DNA of 16,674 nt from Entamoeba invadens IP1. Taxonomy: Eukaryota > Evosea > Mastigamoebida > Endamoebidae. The notes under the pieces were generated by a model. That model was not told the DNA's origin, searched no databases, and worked only from the letters and a program-made list of their open reading frames with translations. The first letter of the stretch is position 1. Each line of letters starts with the position of its first letter. The position numbers and the translations under genes are program-made. Of the stretch, positions 8,214 to 15,892 are shown one piece after another. The stretch spans positions 104,939 through 121,612 of the forward strand of contig NW_004191636.1 in assembly GCF_000330505.1 (NCBI RefSeq), written 5' to 3'.

Positions 8214-9761
8214 ATGTCAAGTTAAACAAAGAAACTGAAAAAAAACATATCAAAAGATAACAGAAGAAGCACACTCGGCAATCAAAGAGTTGTACAAAAA
8301 AACAGTGAAACGAAGAAAAGAGGTTTTTGCGAAGAAATCCAAAAAGAGTTTCATTAAAATTACTCCAATTTTATCTTTACTCTCAACCAATTACAAGCTT
8401 ACAACAAACAGGAAGTTAAAATAATAAAGCACAAAAGAACATCACCAAACGAAAATATTCTGAAACACCTCAAAGAGTACGTGAACAAAGTAATCAAACA
8501 CAACACTTATTTGGACGACTTTGTGTTACAAATGGAAGTCGAAAGATATTTGAAAGAGCATCCAAATGAAAATTCCATTGTTGGTATCGATTCGTTTGTG
8601 AGGCGATTCAAAGAAAAGAATAACATCGTTTATAAAGTGTCATCAGGGCATGAAGATTGTATTGATTTGTCACAGTTTACAGCAGAAATTGGCAACATAA
8701 TAAATAAATTGTATGAATATGACATAAAAACATTTACAATGCAAATGAAACTGCTTTGTTTTATCGTTAGTTACCATCGAGATGTTGCTTAAAAACTGAT
8801 GATATAAAAAAGGAACGAATTACTTTACTTTTTTGTTTTAATGTTGATGGATCAAATAAAACGAAACCGATGGTTATTCACAGTGCAACAATGCCAAGAG
8901 GTGGATCTCGACGTTTATTTGATTCCGTTGATATTATTTTCAAGTCGCAACAGAAAAGTTGAACGTCTGTTAGTATATATAATGAATATTTGCAAATGTG
9001 GGAAGAAGAGTTGAAAAGAAGTATTCGGAAAAATTACTTTTGGTCGACAATTCTCCAACCCACAAAACAAATGTCGTGTTAAAAAATCGAGATACTGTTT
9101 TTACCACCAAACACTACTGCAAAGTTGCAACCACTCGATCAGGGTATAATAGCTTCATTTAAAAAGCAGTATCGTCGCAATTTTATTCAAAACCATTTGA
9201 ATTGTCTTGAAACAAGAGAGATTCTATTGAAGTTTAAAAAGAGAGAATTTGTTACTACGTGCTGGGATTCATCAACAAAGGAAGTTAAACAAAGAGTGTT
9301 AGAATGTTTATATGTTTGTGAACTTGAAAGTGAAAGAAATTGAGTGTAGACCATACCAAAGATCAAATTGTGTCATTGTTTGGTTTGGATAGATATTTGT
9401 AAAAAAACAGATTTGTCTGTTAAGTTGACACTATTAAGCGTTGTTGAAGCTATACCAATTGCTTCAAAATTTTGGAAAGAAGTAACTTCAGTTACAATTC
9501 AAAACTGCTTTTTACACAAAATTGTTTGGTGAATATGTTCATACAGAAACTGTCGATATCAACAACGCGGAATTGATTGAATTGTACAATACTATTCCAT
9601 TGAATGATGAATACAGAGCAATTATTATCGAAGAAATAGTTTCTTATCCATATGAAAACATTTTACCATTTTATTTCAATGAAGATGAAGATGATGGTGA
9701 TAAAAAGCAGATGGAATTGGAATTGGAAACTATTTTTAACAACTTGAAATTCAAATGCTGA
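8214..9761 (+). pseudogene. pogo/Tigger-like transposase, multiply broken
   Basis: The gene would encode a DDD transposase with N-terminal helix-turn-helix domains. ATG at 8214 is in frame with the best preserved block at 8481-8740, but a TAA at 8223 and another near 8350 interrupt it. The 8481 block carries a CENP-B/Tc5-type DNA-binding module (IDSFVRRFKEKNNIVYKVSS). A one-base loss near 8733 leads to YNANETALFYR, where the family has DET, so the first catalytic Asp is now Asn (8744-8746). TAG at 8768 and TGA at 8960 follow; between them lies ERITLLFCFNVDGSNKTKP. After another shift comes LLLVDNSPTH with the second Asp at 9046-9048. After one more shift comes LFLPPNTTAKLQPLDQGI with the third Asp at 9137-9139, about 30 codons later, the DD30D spacing typical of pogo. 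The tail includes LTLLSVVEAIPIASKFWKEV and an acidic C-terminus ending at 9761. It is clearly inactive. Confidence 0.9.
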
Positions 9762-9897
9762 AAAATAAATCTTACCTTCCTAAAAACAAGAATAGTGATT
9801 ATTCTACTTTTATGGAAAAAACCATTCAAAAATGAAACTATTTTTAAATTGATTTCTATTTAAGTTAATGTTTTTGGAATAAACAATCTATTTGACT

Positions 9898-9979
9898 ATC
9901 AACAAAATGATTGGTCAATAAACCAACAAAAAGACTTAATCGACAAATATGTTAACCGACAAATAGGCGACGTTGGCTG
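9898..9979 (-). repeat. Right terminal repeat with iterated motifs of the Tigger-like element
   Basis: On the plus strand the motif AACCGACAAAT starts at 9954, AATCGACAAAT at 9938, AACCAACAAA at 9921 and the weaker ATCAACAAAA at 9898, giving spacings of 16, 17 and 23 bp. They are the reverse complement of the ATTTGTYGGTT motif near the left end. The outermost copy runs into the terminal inverted repeat that ends at 9979. The right end thus has more copies than the left, an asymmetry that often distinguishes the two ends of a transposon. Confidence 0.75.
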
Positions 9980-10017
9980 TACAAGCAGTGAAGTGAAGGT
10001 ATAAATTTGCAATTGAT

Positions 10018-10098
10018 TGTTAAATAAAAGGGTTTTCTTATCCCCCCAAAATATTTTTAATGGCTAAAATTGTCATTTTCAATAAAACCCTTATTTAA
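10018..10098. repeat. Inverted repeat with TTAA at both ends
   Basis: TTAAATAAAAGGGTTTT at the left pairs with AAAACCCTTATTTAA at the right, with two extra A in the left arm and about 45 bases between. The C-rich run TCCCCCC lies in the loop. TTAA outer ends recall piggyBac target sites, so a tiny piggyBac-type MITE is possible, but in AT-rich DNA TTAA is common. Confidence 0.4.
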
Positions 10099-10180
10099 CA
10101 AGCCCAATTTATCCTTTTTATCATAACAATTATTGACATTTTGATTATCTTGTTACCATTTAGTTTGTTTGATAATAATA

Positions 10181-10216
10181 TTCTATAGTTATTTTAATCA
10201 TTTAAAAACTATAGAA
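10181..10216. repeat. Perfect 10-bp inverted repeat
   Basis: TTCTATAGTT at 10181-10190 pairs exactly with AACTATAGAA at 10207-10216 across a 16-base AT-rich loop. No gene lies nearby, and its role is unknown. Confidence 0.45.
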
Positions 10217-10757
10217 AAACAACCACACATAAATCAAGAAGCGAATAAACCAATAAAAACCATCACTTAACTTAACTTGGCAACAAATATAACTTCATAA
10301 ATCCTGCTTCGTCACAACTCAAAGAGATGATAAGTGTGTTTGTTTTTGCAAGCTCGCCCAATCGCCACAATATTCAATAACCACACTCACAAGACACATT
10401 TGTCTAAAGGATATACACTTCATCAACTTACTATCAATTAAAGATTTTTAGGATGATGCAATAAAATTTAATATTTGAATATTTATGTAATAAGTGATAA
10501 ATAATGACAAAATAACAATAACAAACGTGTAAAATGACACCGTTAAATATTTAGTCTTTGTTTTATTTTTAAACAAGAGTTAATTCTTGGCATTAATTGA
10601 GTGGTTCTTGGTGTTAGACTATTTATCTTCTTTCGACTTCAATTAATTTTTTAAGTTTGTTCAAGTTTTTTCAACTTATTTTTTCAACAATGTCGAATTA
10701 AAAATAATCTAAAAATGGGTCTAAATTTTTTCAAAATATTTTTTAGTTTTACAGTTA
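10217..10757. other. Non-coding spacer
   Basis: No coding frame or RNA gene is supported. The first part (10240-10440) is less AT-rich, with short strings such as CTTAACTTGGCAAC and AGCTCGCCCAATCGCC, but no recognisable protein in either direction. The end (10655-10735) is rich in TTTTTCAA motifs that lead into the periodic array from 10758. Confidence 0.4.
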
Positions 10758-11060
10758 GTTTCACAATAATTACTTATTTTTCATAACAAATAGATTTCTG
10801 TTTCATAACAATTAGATTTGTACCTTTGTTCAGCCCTGTTTCAAAATAATTATTTTTTGTTGCACAATTTTCGTGATTGTTTCATAACTGACAGTATTAT
10901 TGCATAATAATATCGGATGTTTCAGAACTATTTATTTATCCTCAAATCAATATTTTATTGTTCCAAAACAAAGAGTTGTTTCATAATTATTGTATTTTGT
11001 TTTAAAATAATACAGTATTAATGTGTAATTGCTTTGTATTGTTTCAAAACAAAAATAAAC
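10758..11060 (+). repeat. Degenerate tandem array, about 20.2-bp period, 15 units
   Basis: A GTTTCAWAAYAATTA-like unit recurs with a striking period. Clear units start at 10758, 10778, 10800, 10838, 10859, 10879, 10900, 10919, 10960, 10978, 10999 and 11041. The gaps at about 10819, 10940 and 11020 are filled by weaker versions (TGTACC, CCTCAAATCAATA, ATGTGTAATTG). Steps are mostly 18-22 bp. The consensus is about GTTTCATAACAATTATATT. No reading frame spans it, because the period is not a fixed multiple of three. It is either an old minisatellite or an array of binding sites set two helical turns apart. Confidence 0.7.
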
Positions 11061-11423
11061 AAAAATAACCAAAATATATTCAAAAAATCATAAAACTGTA
11101 AAAACTACACTTTTTAATAAAATTTGTTAATTATAAATAGTTTTACAGTTATTATTGAATAAAAATTGTTTAACCAAATAAAAAACTTAATGTAATTATA
11201 AGTCTTCACTTAAAAACACTTTACGAGTCACTACTGAAGTAAAATAAGTTATGAGTCTGCGTATAATATTTAACCTTCTGAAAACTCTAAAAACCAAAAA
11301 TAATTAATTCTGTGTAATCTTGGTTATTTTTCCTGCAAATGAGACTTTTATTTCTTTAATTACTCCTACTCTTTTAAAACACCGAGTTTATAAATTTTAA
11401 AGTAAAATGTTACAAATTATAGT
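11061..11423. other. AT-rich spacer, nothing recognised
   Basis: This is plain AT-rich sequence with runs such as AAAAATAAAC and no repeat, RNA or coding signal that I can support. Confidence 0.4.
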
Positions 11424-11501
11424 AAAAAAGCGAACCTTTTGTTAAAGTGGGGACGAACAAAGGTTCACCTTTTTGGCTTATCCCTTTACAGAAATAAGCC
11501 A
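11424..11501 (-). ncRNA. Candidate double-hairpin RNA ending in a T6 run
   Basis: Two strong adjacent hairpins stand out from the AT-rich flanks. One pairs GAACCTTTTGTT (11432-11443) with AACAAAGGTTC (11456-11466). The other pairs TGGCTTAT (11474-11481) with ATAAGCCA (11494-11501). Each has a loop of 12 bases. Read on the minus strand, the second hairpin comes first and the first is followed by CGC and TTTTTT (11424-11429), like an RNA polymerase III stop. I cannot assign it to tRNA, U6, SRP or a snoRNA class, and no A/B box was recognised. It could also be a decayed transposon end. Confidence 0.3.
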
Positions 11502-11592
11502 GAGGATAACGAAAAAGTCAGTTCACAAAGAAATTAAAATGACTACAAACCACATAAATAAAACGAAAAGTAATCAATTATAACCCACATCT

Positions 11593-11960
11593 TTGCCCCT
11601 ATTATTACCAGTTTTTATCCAAACCAATATTAAAAAGCGTGCCTGTGCTATTCAAAATGTCAAGAATCTTTTTGAGAATAGAATGAAGAGGCAATCTGAC
11701 TCTCTAAGTTCAGAACGTTTCCTTCAAAGCCTTTGGAAACACAGAGTTGGGACTTGCTGGAACGGCGAAGATGCGAGGTGACAATGCTCATTTACTCTTC
11801 CAAGTATATTGCCTTAAGGGTTTACCAGACCCTATCCAGCCACCGGTATAACTACCGGTGGGAGATCTCGCTTATTGGAAACATCGATAGCTACTTTTGA
11901 CTACTCACATTTCGTGGTGTCTCCATTGTGTAGGGTTGATCTCCCAAACTACACAAATAA
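11593..11960. other. Less AT-rich island with two strong hairpins, unidentified
   Basis: Composition is visibly more balanced than on either side. A 9-bp perfect stem (CCACCGGTA 11840-11848 with TACCGGTGG 11853-11861, loop TAAC) is followed by an 8-bp perfect stem (TTGTGTAG 11926-11933 with CTACACAA 11949-11956). A plus-strand frame at 11593-11781 is open for 62 codons (RACAIQNVKNLFENRMKRQS) but matches no family I know. The island may be a structural RNA, a SINE-like element or a decayed gene fragment; I cannot decide. Confidence 0.35.
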
Positions 11961-12031
11961 AATAAACAATAATAAAAAATAATAAAGACCCAATTGCAGA
12001 ATAAAACATAACATCCATGAAAATTAAAACC

Positions 12032-12108
12032 CAATTGCACCACAAAAAACAAAGAAACAAAAAATAAAGCACGACTTTGAGGTGTCTTGATATTTTGTGG
12101 TGCAATTG
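12032..12108. repeat. Perfect 16-bp inverted repeat
   Basis: CAATTGCACCACAAAA at 12032-12047 is the exact reverse complement of TTTTGTGGTGCAATTG at 12093-12108, with 45 bases between. A related CCCAATTGCA string occurs at about 11990. It could form a cruciform or a long RNA stem, or be the ends of a very small non-autonomous element. No gene is inside. Confidence 0.6.
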
Positions 12109-12878
12109 ACCCAACAAAAATAACAAGAAAAAAGAAAAGTTTTTTCTTTGTAAAATTTGAAAAATACAAAAATTGAACCACGGGTTTCGATTTTTGTGTG
12201 GGTGAAAAAAAATAATAAGACGAAAAGCCTTTTTTGTTTGTTCCCAATAAGAGATAACCCATCTTAGGGAAAAAAGAATAAAACAAAGAAAAAATTTCTA
12301 AAATATATTTCAGAATGAGTCAAAAATCACAAAACCAAAAAACACAAAAAAACGTTTTACAGCTAAACCGAAGACATTCGATTCATTCTTTGTCACAACA
12401 AGGTTTTGACTTTGGTGTATGAATTATAGTTTGTTTCACTGACGAGGATCAAAGATATGAATTGATTGTTTGTTCTTTTAGTTTTTTATCATTGCCAACC
12501 AAAAACAAAGGCCAAAATTTACTTTTTGGAACAATTTCAAATAAATGTTATTCTTTTTGGTACAAAAAAGTTAGATTTGCATGGCATACACGTCTGTTTT
12601 ATTGAGATGCGTTTTTTGAGCACCATACAAGAAACATGAAAAAAAATAAAGGTATTTTTAAAGTGAACACAAAAATATAAAAGACCAAACTTCTTTTCAA
12701 AAACTCCAAGTAGAAATAATAAGAACCACAATGTATAATATTTTACTATTAAACGATAGTTCATTTGTTAATAGAAAATGAAATTATAGTAAACAATAGT
12801 TTGTAACAGTTTTTATATTTTTTGAAAGAGTTCAATCAAATTCAGTTTTTAACAAAAATGTTCTTAACAAACAGGTGC
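12109..12878. other. Non-coding A-rich spacer
   Basis: Open frames here translate into hydrophobic Phe/Leu/Lys-rich strings typical of AT-rich non-coding DNA. I see no domain, splice pattern or RNA gene. The sequence becomes recognisable only at about 12879, where the second Hsp70 fragment begins. Confidence 0.4.
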
Positions 12879-13155
12879 ATCACAAATTTTGAAGAGTTGA
12901 ACATCGACCTCTTCAAATTGACAAGCTGGATTGTCGATAAAACGTTGAAAGACGCCAGGTTGGACAAGGGAAGCATTGACGATGTTATGCTGATTGGTTT
13001 ATCATTAAGGATGCCAAATGTCGTCAGTTGCTGTAAGCACTTCAATGGGAAAGGAGCCAAACAAGAGCATGAACCCAGACGAAGCTATTGCTTACGGTGC
13101 TGCTTTCCAAGCCTCTATCTTGACTAGAAATGGTGGAAATGCAATAGAAGAGAGA
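12879..13155 (+). pseudogene. hsp70: Hsp70 fragment, second copy
   Basis: The translated text [13 protein letters not shown], then KTLKDARLDKGSIDDVMLIG, then FNGK matches the end of the Hsp70 nucleotide-binding domain. In that region intact proteins have RFEELN.DLFKSTI, LKDAKLDK and the LVGGSTRIP loop. Here the loop reads LIGLSLRMP, so its glycines are damaged. A frameshift near 13045 moves the match into another frame, which reads [20 protein letters not shown] followed by SILTRNGGN and stops at TAA near 13156. Faint similarity may go on to about 13260. Upstream of 12879 there is no Hsp70 text. The fragment lies on the opposite strand from the 434-1778 copy and spans the point where that copy is deleted, overlapping it only in [10 protein letters not shown]. 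It is a pseudogene with high certainty. Confidence 0.88.
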
Positions 13156-13269
13156 TAACTTAATCTCAAAAAGTTTTCCCAGTCTTGGAAACAGTTACTT
13201 CGACTTGACTCAAGTATGGAAACCATCACATCTCAGAGAAAGTGTGCAGACTACCACTTTTTATTGATG

Positions 13270-13723
13270 ATTCGATATTTTTCCCGATTTTTAGTCATTT
13301 TTTTGTCCAATATTTATTTTTTTTGTTTGCTAAGACAAGTAGTTAAAAAAACTGCAATAAAAAGTATATGAAAAAACAAACTATAATTTACTACAATAAA
13401 ATGGTTAAATTATAATTAGGTAGAACAGCTTATAATAAAATAAAGTTAAAATAATTAAATCATCATTTTAAAAACAAGCACATGCAAACAGCTTTTTGAA
13501 AGAAGAATACTCGGGTTAACAAGCCCGTGCATTCACTTGTTAAAGTTGAATATACTGTTAACGACATATTATCATGTTTATAAAAAGGATAAAAGTTTAT
13601 TTTACAATAAAAATGGTATAATAACCCCCAATTTAGTTTTTTTGTCGCTAAAAGTGTTGGTGTTCGTTCAAACAGTTCAGATTCAATAAAACATAAAAAT
13701 AACCAAACCACAAAGAAAAAAAA
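13270..13723. other. AT-rich spacer downstream of the piggyBac relic
   Basis: No gene is seen. CGGGTTAACAAGCCCG at about 13512 is a small palindrome containing TTAA. The 3' end of the piggyBac element should lie in this interval, but I found no TTAA-CCC end that pairs with the other side. Confidence 0.4.
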
Positions 13724-15410
13724 TCAGTTATAAGCCATCAAATCCCTTGAAAGCTTATTCGGGTATTCAATACGATCACCTTTATTGAATGCTGAGTAGG
13801 TCTTGTACCCATTGAGAGCCGCAATATCGATCATGTCGTACAAGACCCGAATGTTCCATCTGTAGGTTTTGCGTCTACAGCTGTAATACCTGACCATCTG
13901 ATCGGCGGTATCAACCCACCCATCTTGTGGTTGTAATCAATGATGGGCTGGGGTTTGTGGACAACTTGTTGCTTGCCCAATTATAGACGGTGGTCTCCAC
14001 TGCGACAACATTATCCTTGTAATGGCAGGTGGTAAGCAGTGACACCAACTTTTTCTTCTCGTTGTAGTAAGAGACAAGTTTGCTCTTGCCCTTTGAGAAG
14101 AAGGTGGTGGTGTCGCTGCTTCTCTTCTCTACATCCTTGGCTTTGGCGGGCACTTCTTTCTTGTTCATCCTCATGGTGCCTAGAAGTTAACAACCAAAGG
14201 CAGCAAGGTTGTGCGACATCTTCAAAGTACAGAAAAAGTTGTCGCACACCACGGTCGTCTTGAAGCCGCGACAGAGCATGGGGAGTACCATGTCACGGGT
14301 TACTCTGAAACCTTGGTTTTCTTCTCTTCCCCCACATTTACCACAATACATCTGAAAGTTTAACACCATACCAGTTTCGCTGTCAACAGACATCTAAAAG
14401 TTATTTTTAAAACATAACATAAAACATATACAAAACAACAAAAAGTCACTTAAAACATTCAAATATAAAATTCAAACGATAATAGAAACAAGTTGTCATT
14501 TTATGCTTCATAACTGAAACACATTATATAATAATAGAACAAACCCAGAATTTGATCCCGTAGAGGCCAGGTTTCGACTTGATAAACACCTTGGCCCATA
14601 TCTTGCCTTTGAACGAGCAGAAATGCTCGTAAACCCAAACAAAATTGCTAGGGGTGTAGTATTTCTGGTTAACGAGGTTGAAGATGAACTTGTCCATGAT
14701 CATACCAATTAAAGCGAATCTGTCACTTTCGTTTGGGGTGGGTGCTGGGGTAACCAGATAGTTTTCCTTGAGATCGATCCCCCTCTTCACCCTGACGCTC
14801 TTTTTCAGCTGCTTTTCGGAGAGTTCTCAGAATTTCTCGTCATCAAATTAAAGGCTGTTGAGATACTCTTCGTCTTCGTCTTCTTCTTCTTCATCGCCTT
14901 CTTCACTTGCAGCACCTTCGACACAATTGGCATCTTCATCCTCTTCATTTTTGTCATCTGGGGAGGCTGTGGCATTTAGACTGCTCCTGGAGCATCAACA
15001 TCATATGTCTCAATATTGGCAGTAATGAATATGAACATGTTCCTCGACATGGCTGTTCTATAAATAGCTTTTCCATCTTCCATGGACCAAAGCTCTTCAA
15101 TGGGGTTTATGGTGTCGTGGTAGGCTCCCATGTAAAGAAATATCCCTACAAACCTGTAAATGTGTTTGGGCAAAAGCTTATCCTTTATTTTATGTTTCTT
15201 CGCTATTTTGTTGTTTGAAAAAGTCAATATGTTATAGAAAGTTTCTTCAGTCGAAAACAACTGAAAACACTCAACGTCAGTCAAAACAATCACCGCGGGA
15301 TCGAACTTGCTTGTTATTTCTGCACTGGCTACCTTCTTCCTAGTCTTTCTCTGGGGTGCGGGTCCTTCAACAAACCATTCTTAGTCGCCTAAGATATCTT
15401 TCTCAGCCAT
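13724..15410 (-). pseudogene. piggyBac-family transposase pseudogene with one intron
   Basis: This is a DDE_Tnp_1_7-type cut-and-paste transposase. ATG at 15410-15408 (MAEKDILGD) is followed by TAA at codon 10, but the frame then stays open through RFVGIFLYMGAY and TAMSRNMFIFITANI. A frameshift near 14980 leads into an acidic stretch (EEGDEEEEDEDEEYLN). TAA at 14848 and TGA at 14827 follow. Next comes IMDKFIFNLVNQKYYTPSNF and VYEHFCSFKGK, where the family has VDE, so the first catalytic Asp is now Tyr (14629-14631). After an intron (14394-14544) come SVDSETGMVLNFQMYCGK with the second Asp at 14382-14384, and TTVVCDNFFCTLKMS. TAA at 14187 breaks FGC/LLGTMRMNKK. Two frameshifts precede GGVDTADQMVRYYSCRRKTY with the third Asp at 13910-13912. 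The end is LSRDLMAYN with TGA at 13724-13726. No C-terminal Cys-rich finger is seen. Inactive. Confidence 0.9.
14394..14544 (-). other. Spliceosomal intron in the piggyBac relic
   Basis: Read on the minus strand, the segment begins GTTTGTTC and ends AACTTTTAG, is 151 bases long and very AT-rich. Removing it joins YGIKFW directly to MSVDSETGMVLNF in phase 0 and reproduces the piggyBac family pattern around the second catalytic Asp. The GTTTGTT donor and TAG acceptor are the known Entamoeba preference. Without splicing the frame ends at 14524. Donor and acceptor intact in an otherwise broken gene suggest fairly recent decay. Confidence 0.78.
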
Positions 15411-15892
15411 TCGAATGTTTTTCCAATTGGATTAAAAAGTTTCGATAAAATCAACAATCAATAATAATAATCAAAATTATAATAATTAATTTGAAAAATT
15501 GTTCATTGTCTCCCAAAAGGGGAATAACTTGTACTCAAAATTTTAGTAAGAGTAAAATACCCTCTATAAAATTCTGCACAATGCAACTAATGCCATCACT
15601 AAAAAAATCTATTGTCTGACTTTTTATTGTTTTTCAAAAATCAATGTTTTCGCTTCTTGCTATAACCGAATGCTTTTAACTGAAATAACATGATAGTGAA
15701 AATGTATAATTACACACAAAACTCGAAACCCCACATTACCAAGTTTCATGTTCAGAATATTAAATATAGCACAAAAACTAACCAAAAAATGAGAATGACA
15801 TGTTTTGTTGCCTATTGATTTTTAATTTTAAAAATCAGTGTTTTTTGAGCAAGAAAAACAAGACGACTTGTCATCATTTTATGAACTTTTGC
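15411..15892. other. AT-rich spacer between the piggyBac and actin relics
   Basis: No gene is supported. A weak direct similarity exists between about 15620-15660 and 15812-15851 (TTTTCAAAAATCAATGTTTT versus TTTTAAAAATCAGTGTTTTT). CTCCCAAAAGGGGAATA at about 15511 is a small palindrome-like string. The 5' end of the piggyBac element was not found. Confidence 0.4.

Larger units (their letters stand above)
8072..9979 (+). mobile_element. Complete but inactive pogo/Tigger-like DNA transposon
   Basis: The element is 1908 bp long. The left end reads CAGTCAACTTCGCACATTTG and continues TCGGTT. The right end, on the opposite strand, reads CAGCCAACGTCGCCTATTTG and continues TCGGTT. That is 22 matches in 26 positions. 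TA dinucleotides sit directly outside both ends (8070-8071 and 9980-9981), the target duplication expected of the Tc1/mariner/pogo class. Inside lies a single decayed transposase gene (8214-9761) reading left to right. Additional copies of ATTTGTYGGTTAA occur just inside both ends. Boundaries are well supported by repeat plus TA; the family placement rests on the transposase motifs. Confidence 0.9.

Noticed and set aside
10758..11060. CRISPR-like array
   Set aside because: The units are degenerate with no unique spacers, the context is eukaryotic and there are no cas genes.
11424..11510. tRNA gene at the twin hairpins
   Set aside because: There is no acceptor stem, no D-arm box and no GGTTCRANNCC T-arm motif; the two stems do not make a cloverleaf.
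11770..11895. Resemblance of GGTGGGAGATCTCGC to the 5S rRNA C box
   Set aside because: Only a short string fits. The outer stem and the rest of the 5S sequence are absent.
11891..12286. Minus-strand hydrophobic frames that look like membrane proteins
   Set aside because: The Phe/Leu/Tyr runs come from A/T-rich composition, and the frames cross the 16-bp inverted repeat. No start context or homology.
13505..13520. GGGTTAA at 13508-13514 as an end of the piggyBac element
   Set aside because: The polarity is wrong for the left end of this element, and no matching end was found beyond 15410.
14178..14195. A 12-base GT...AG segment (GTTAACTTCTAG) that would remove the TAA in the piggyBac relic
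   Set aside because: It is far too short for spliceosomal removal, and the in-frame reading FGC-stop-LLGTMR fits a simple nonsense change at a Tyr codon.
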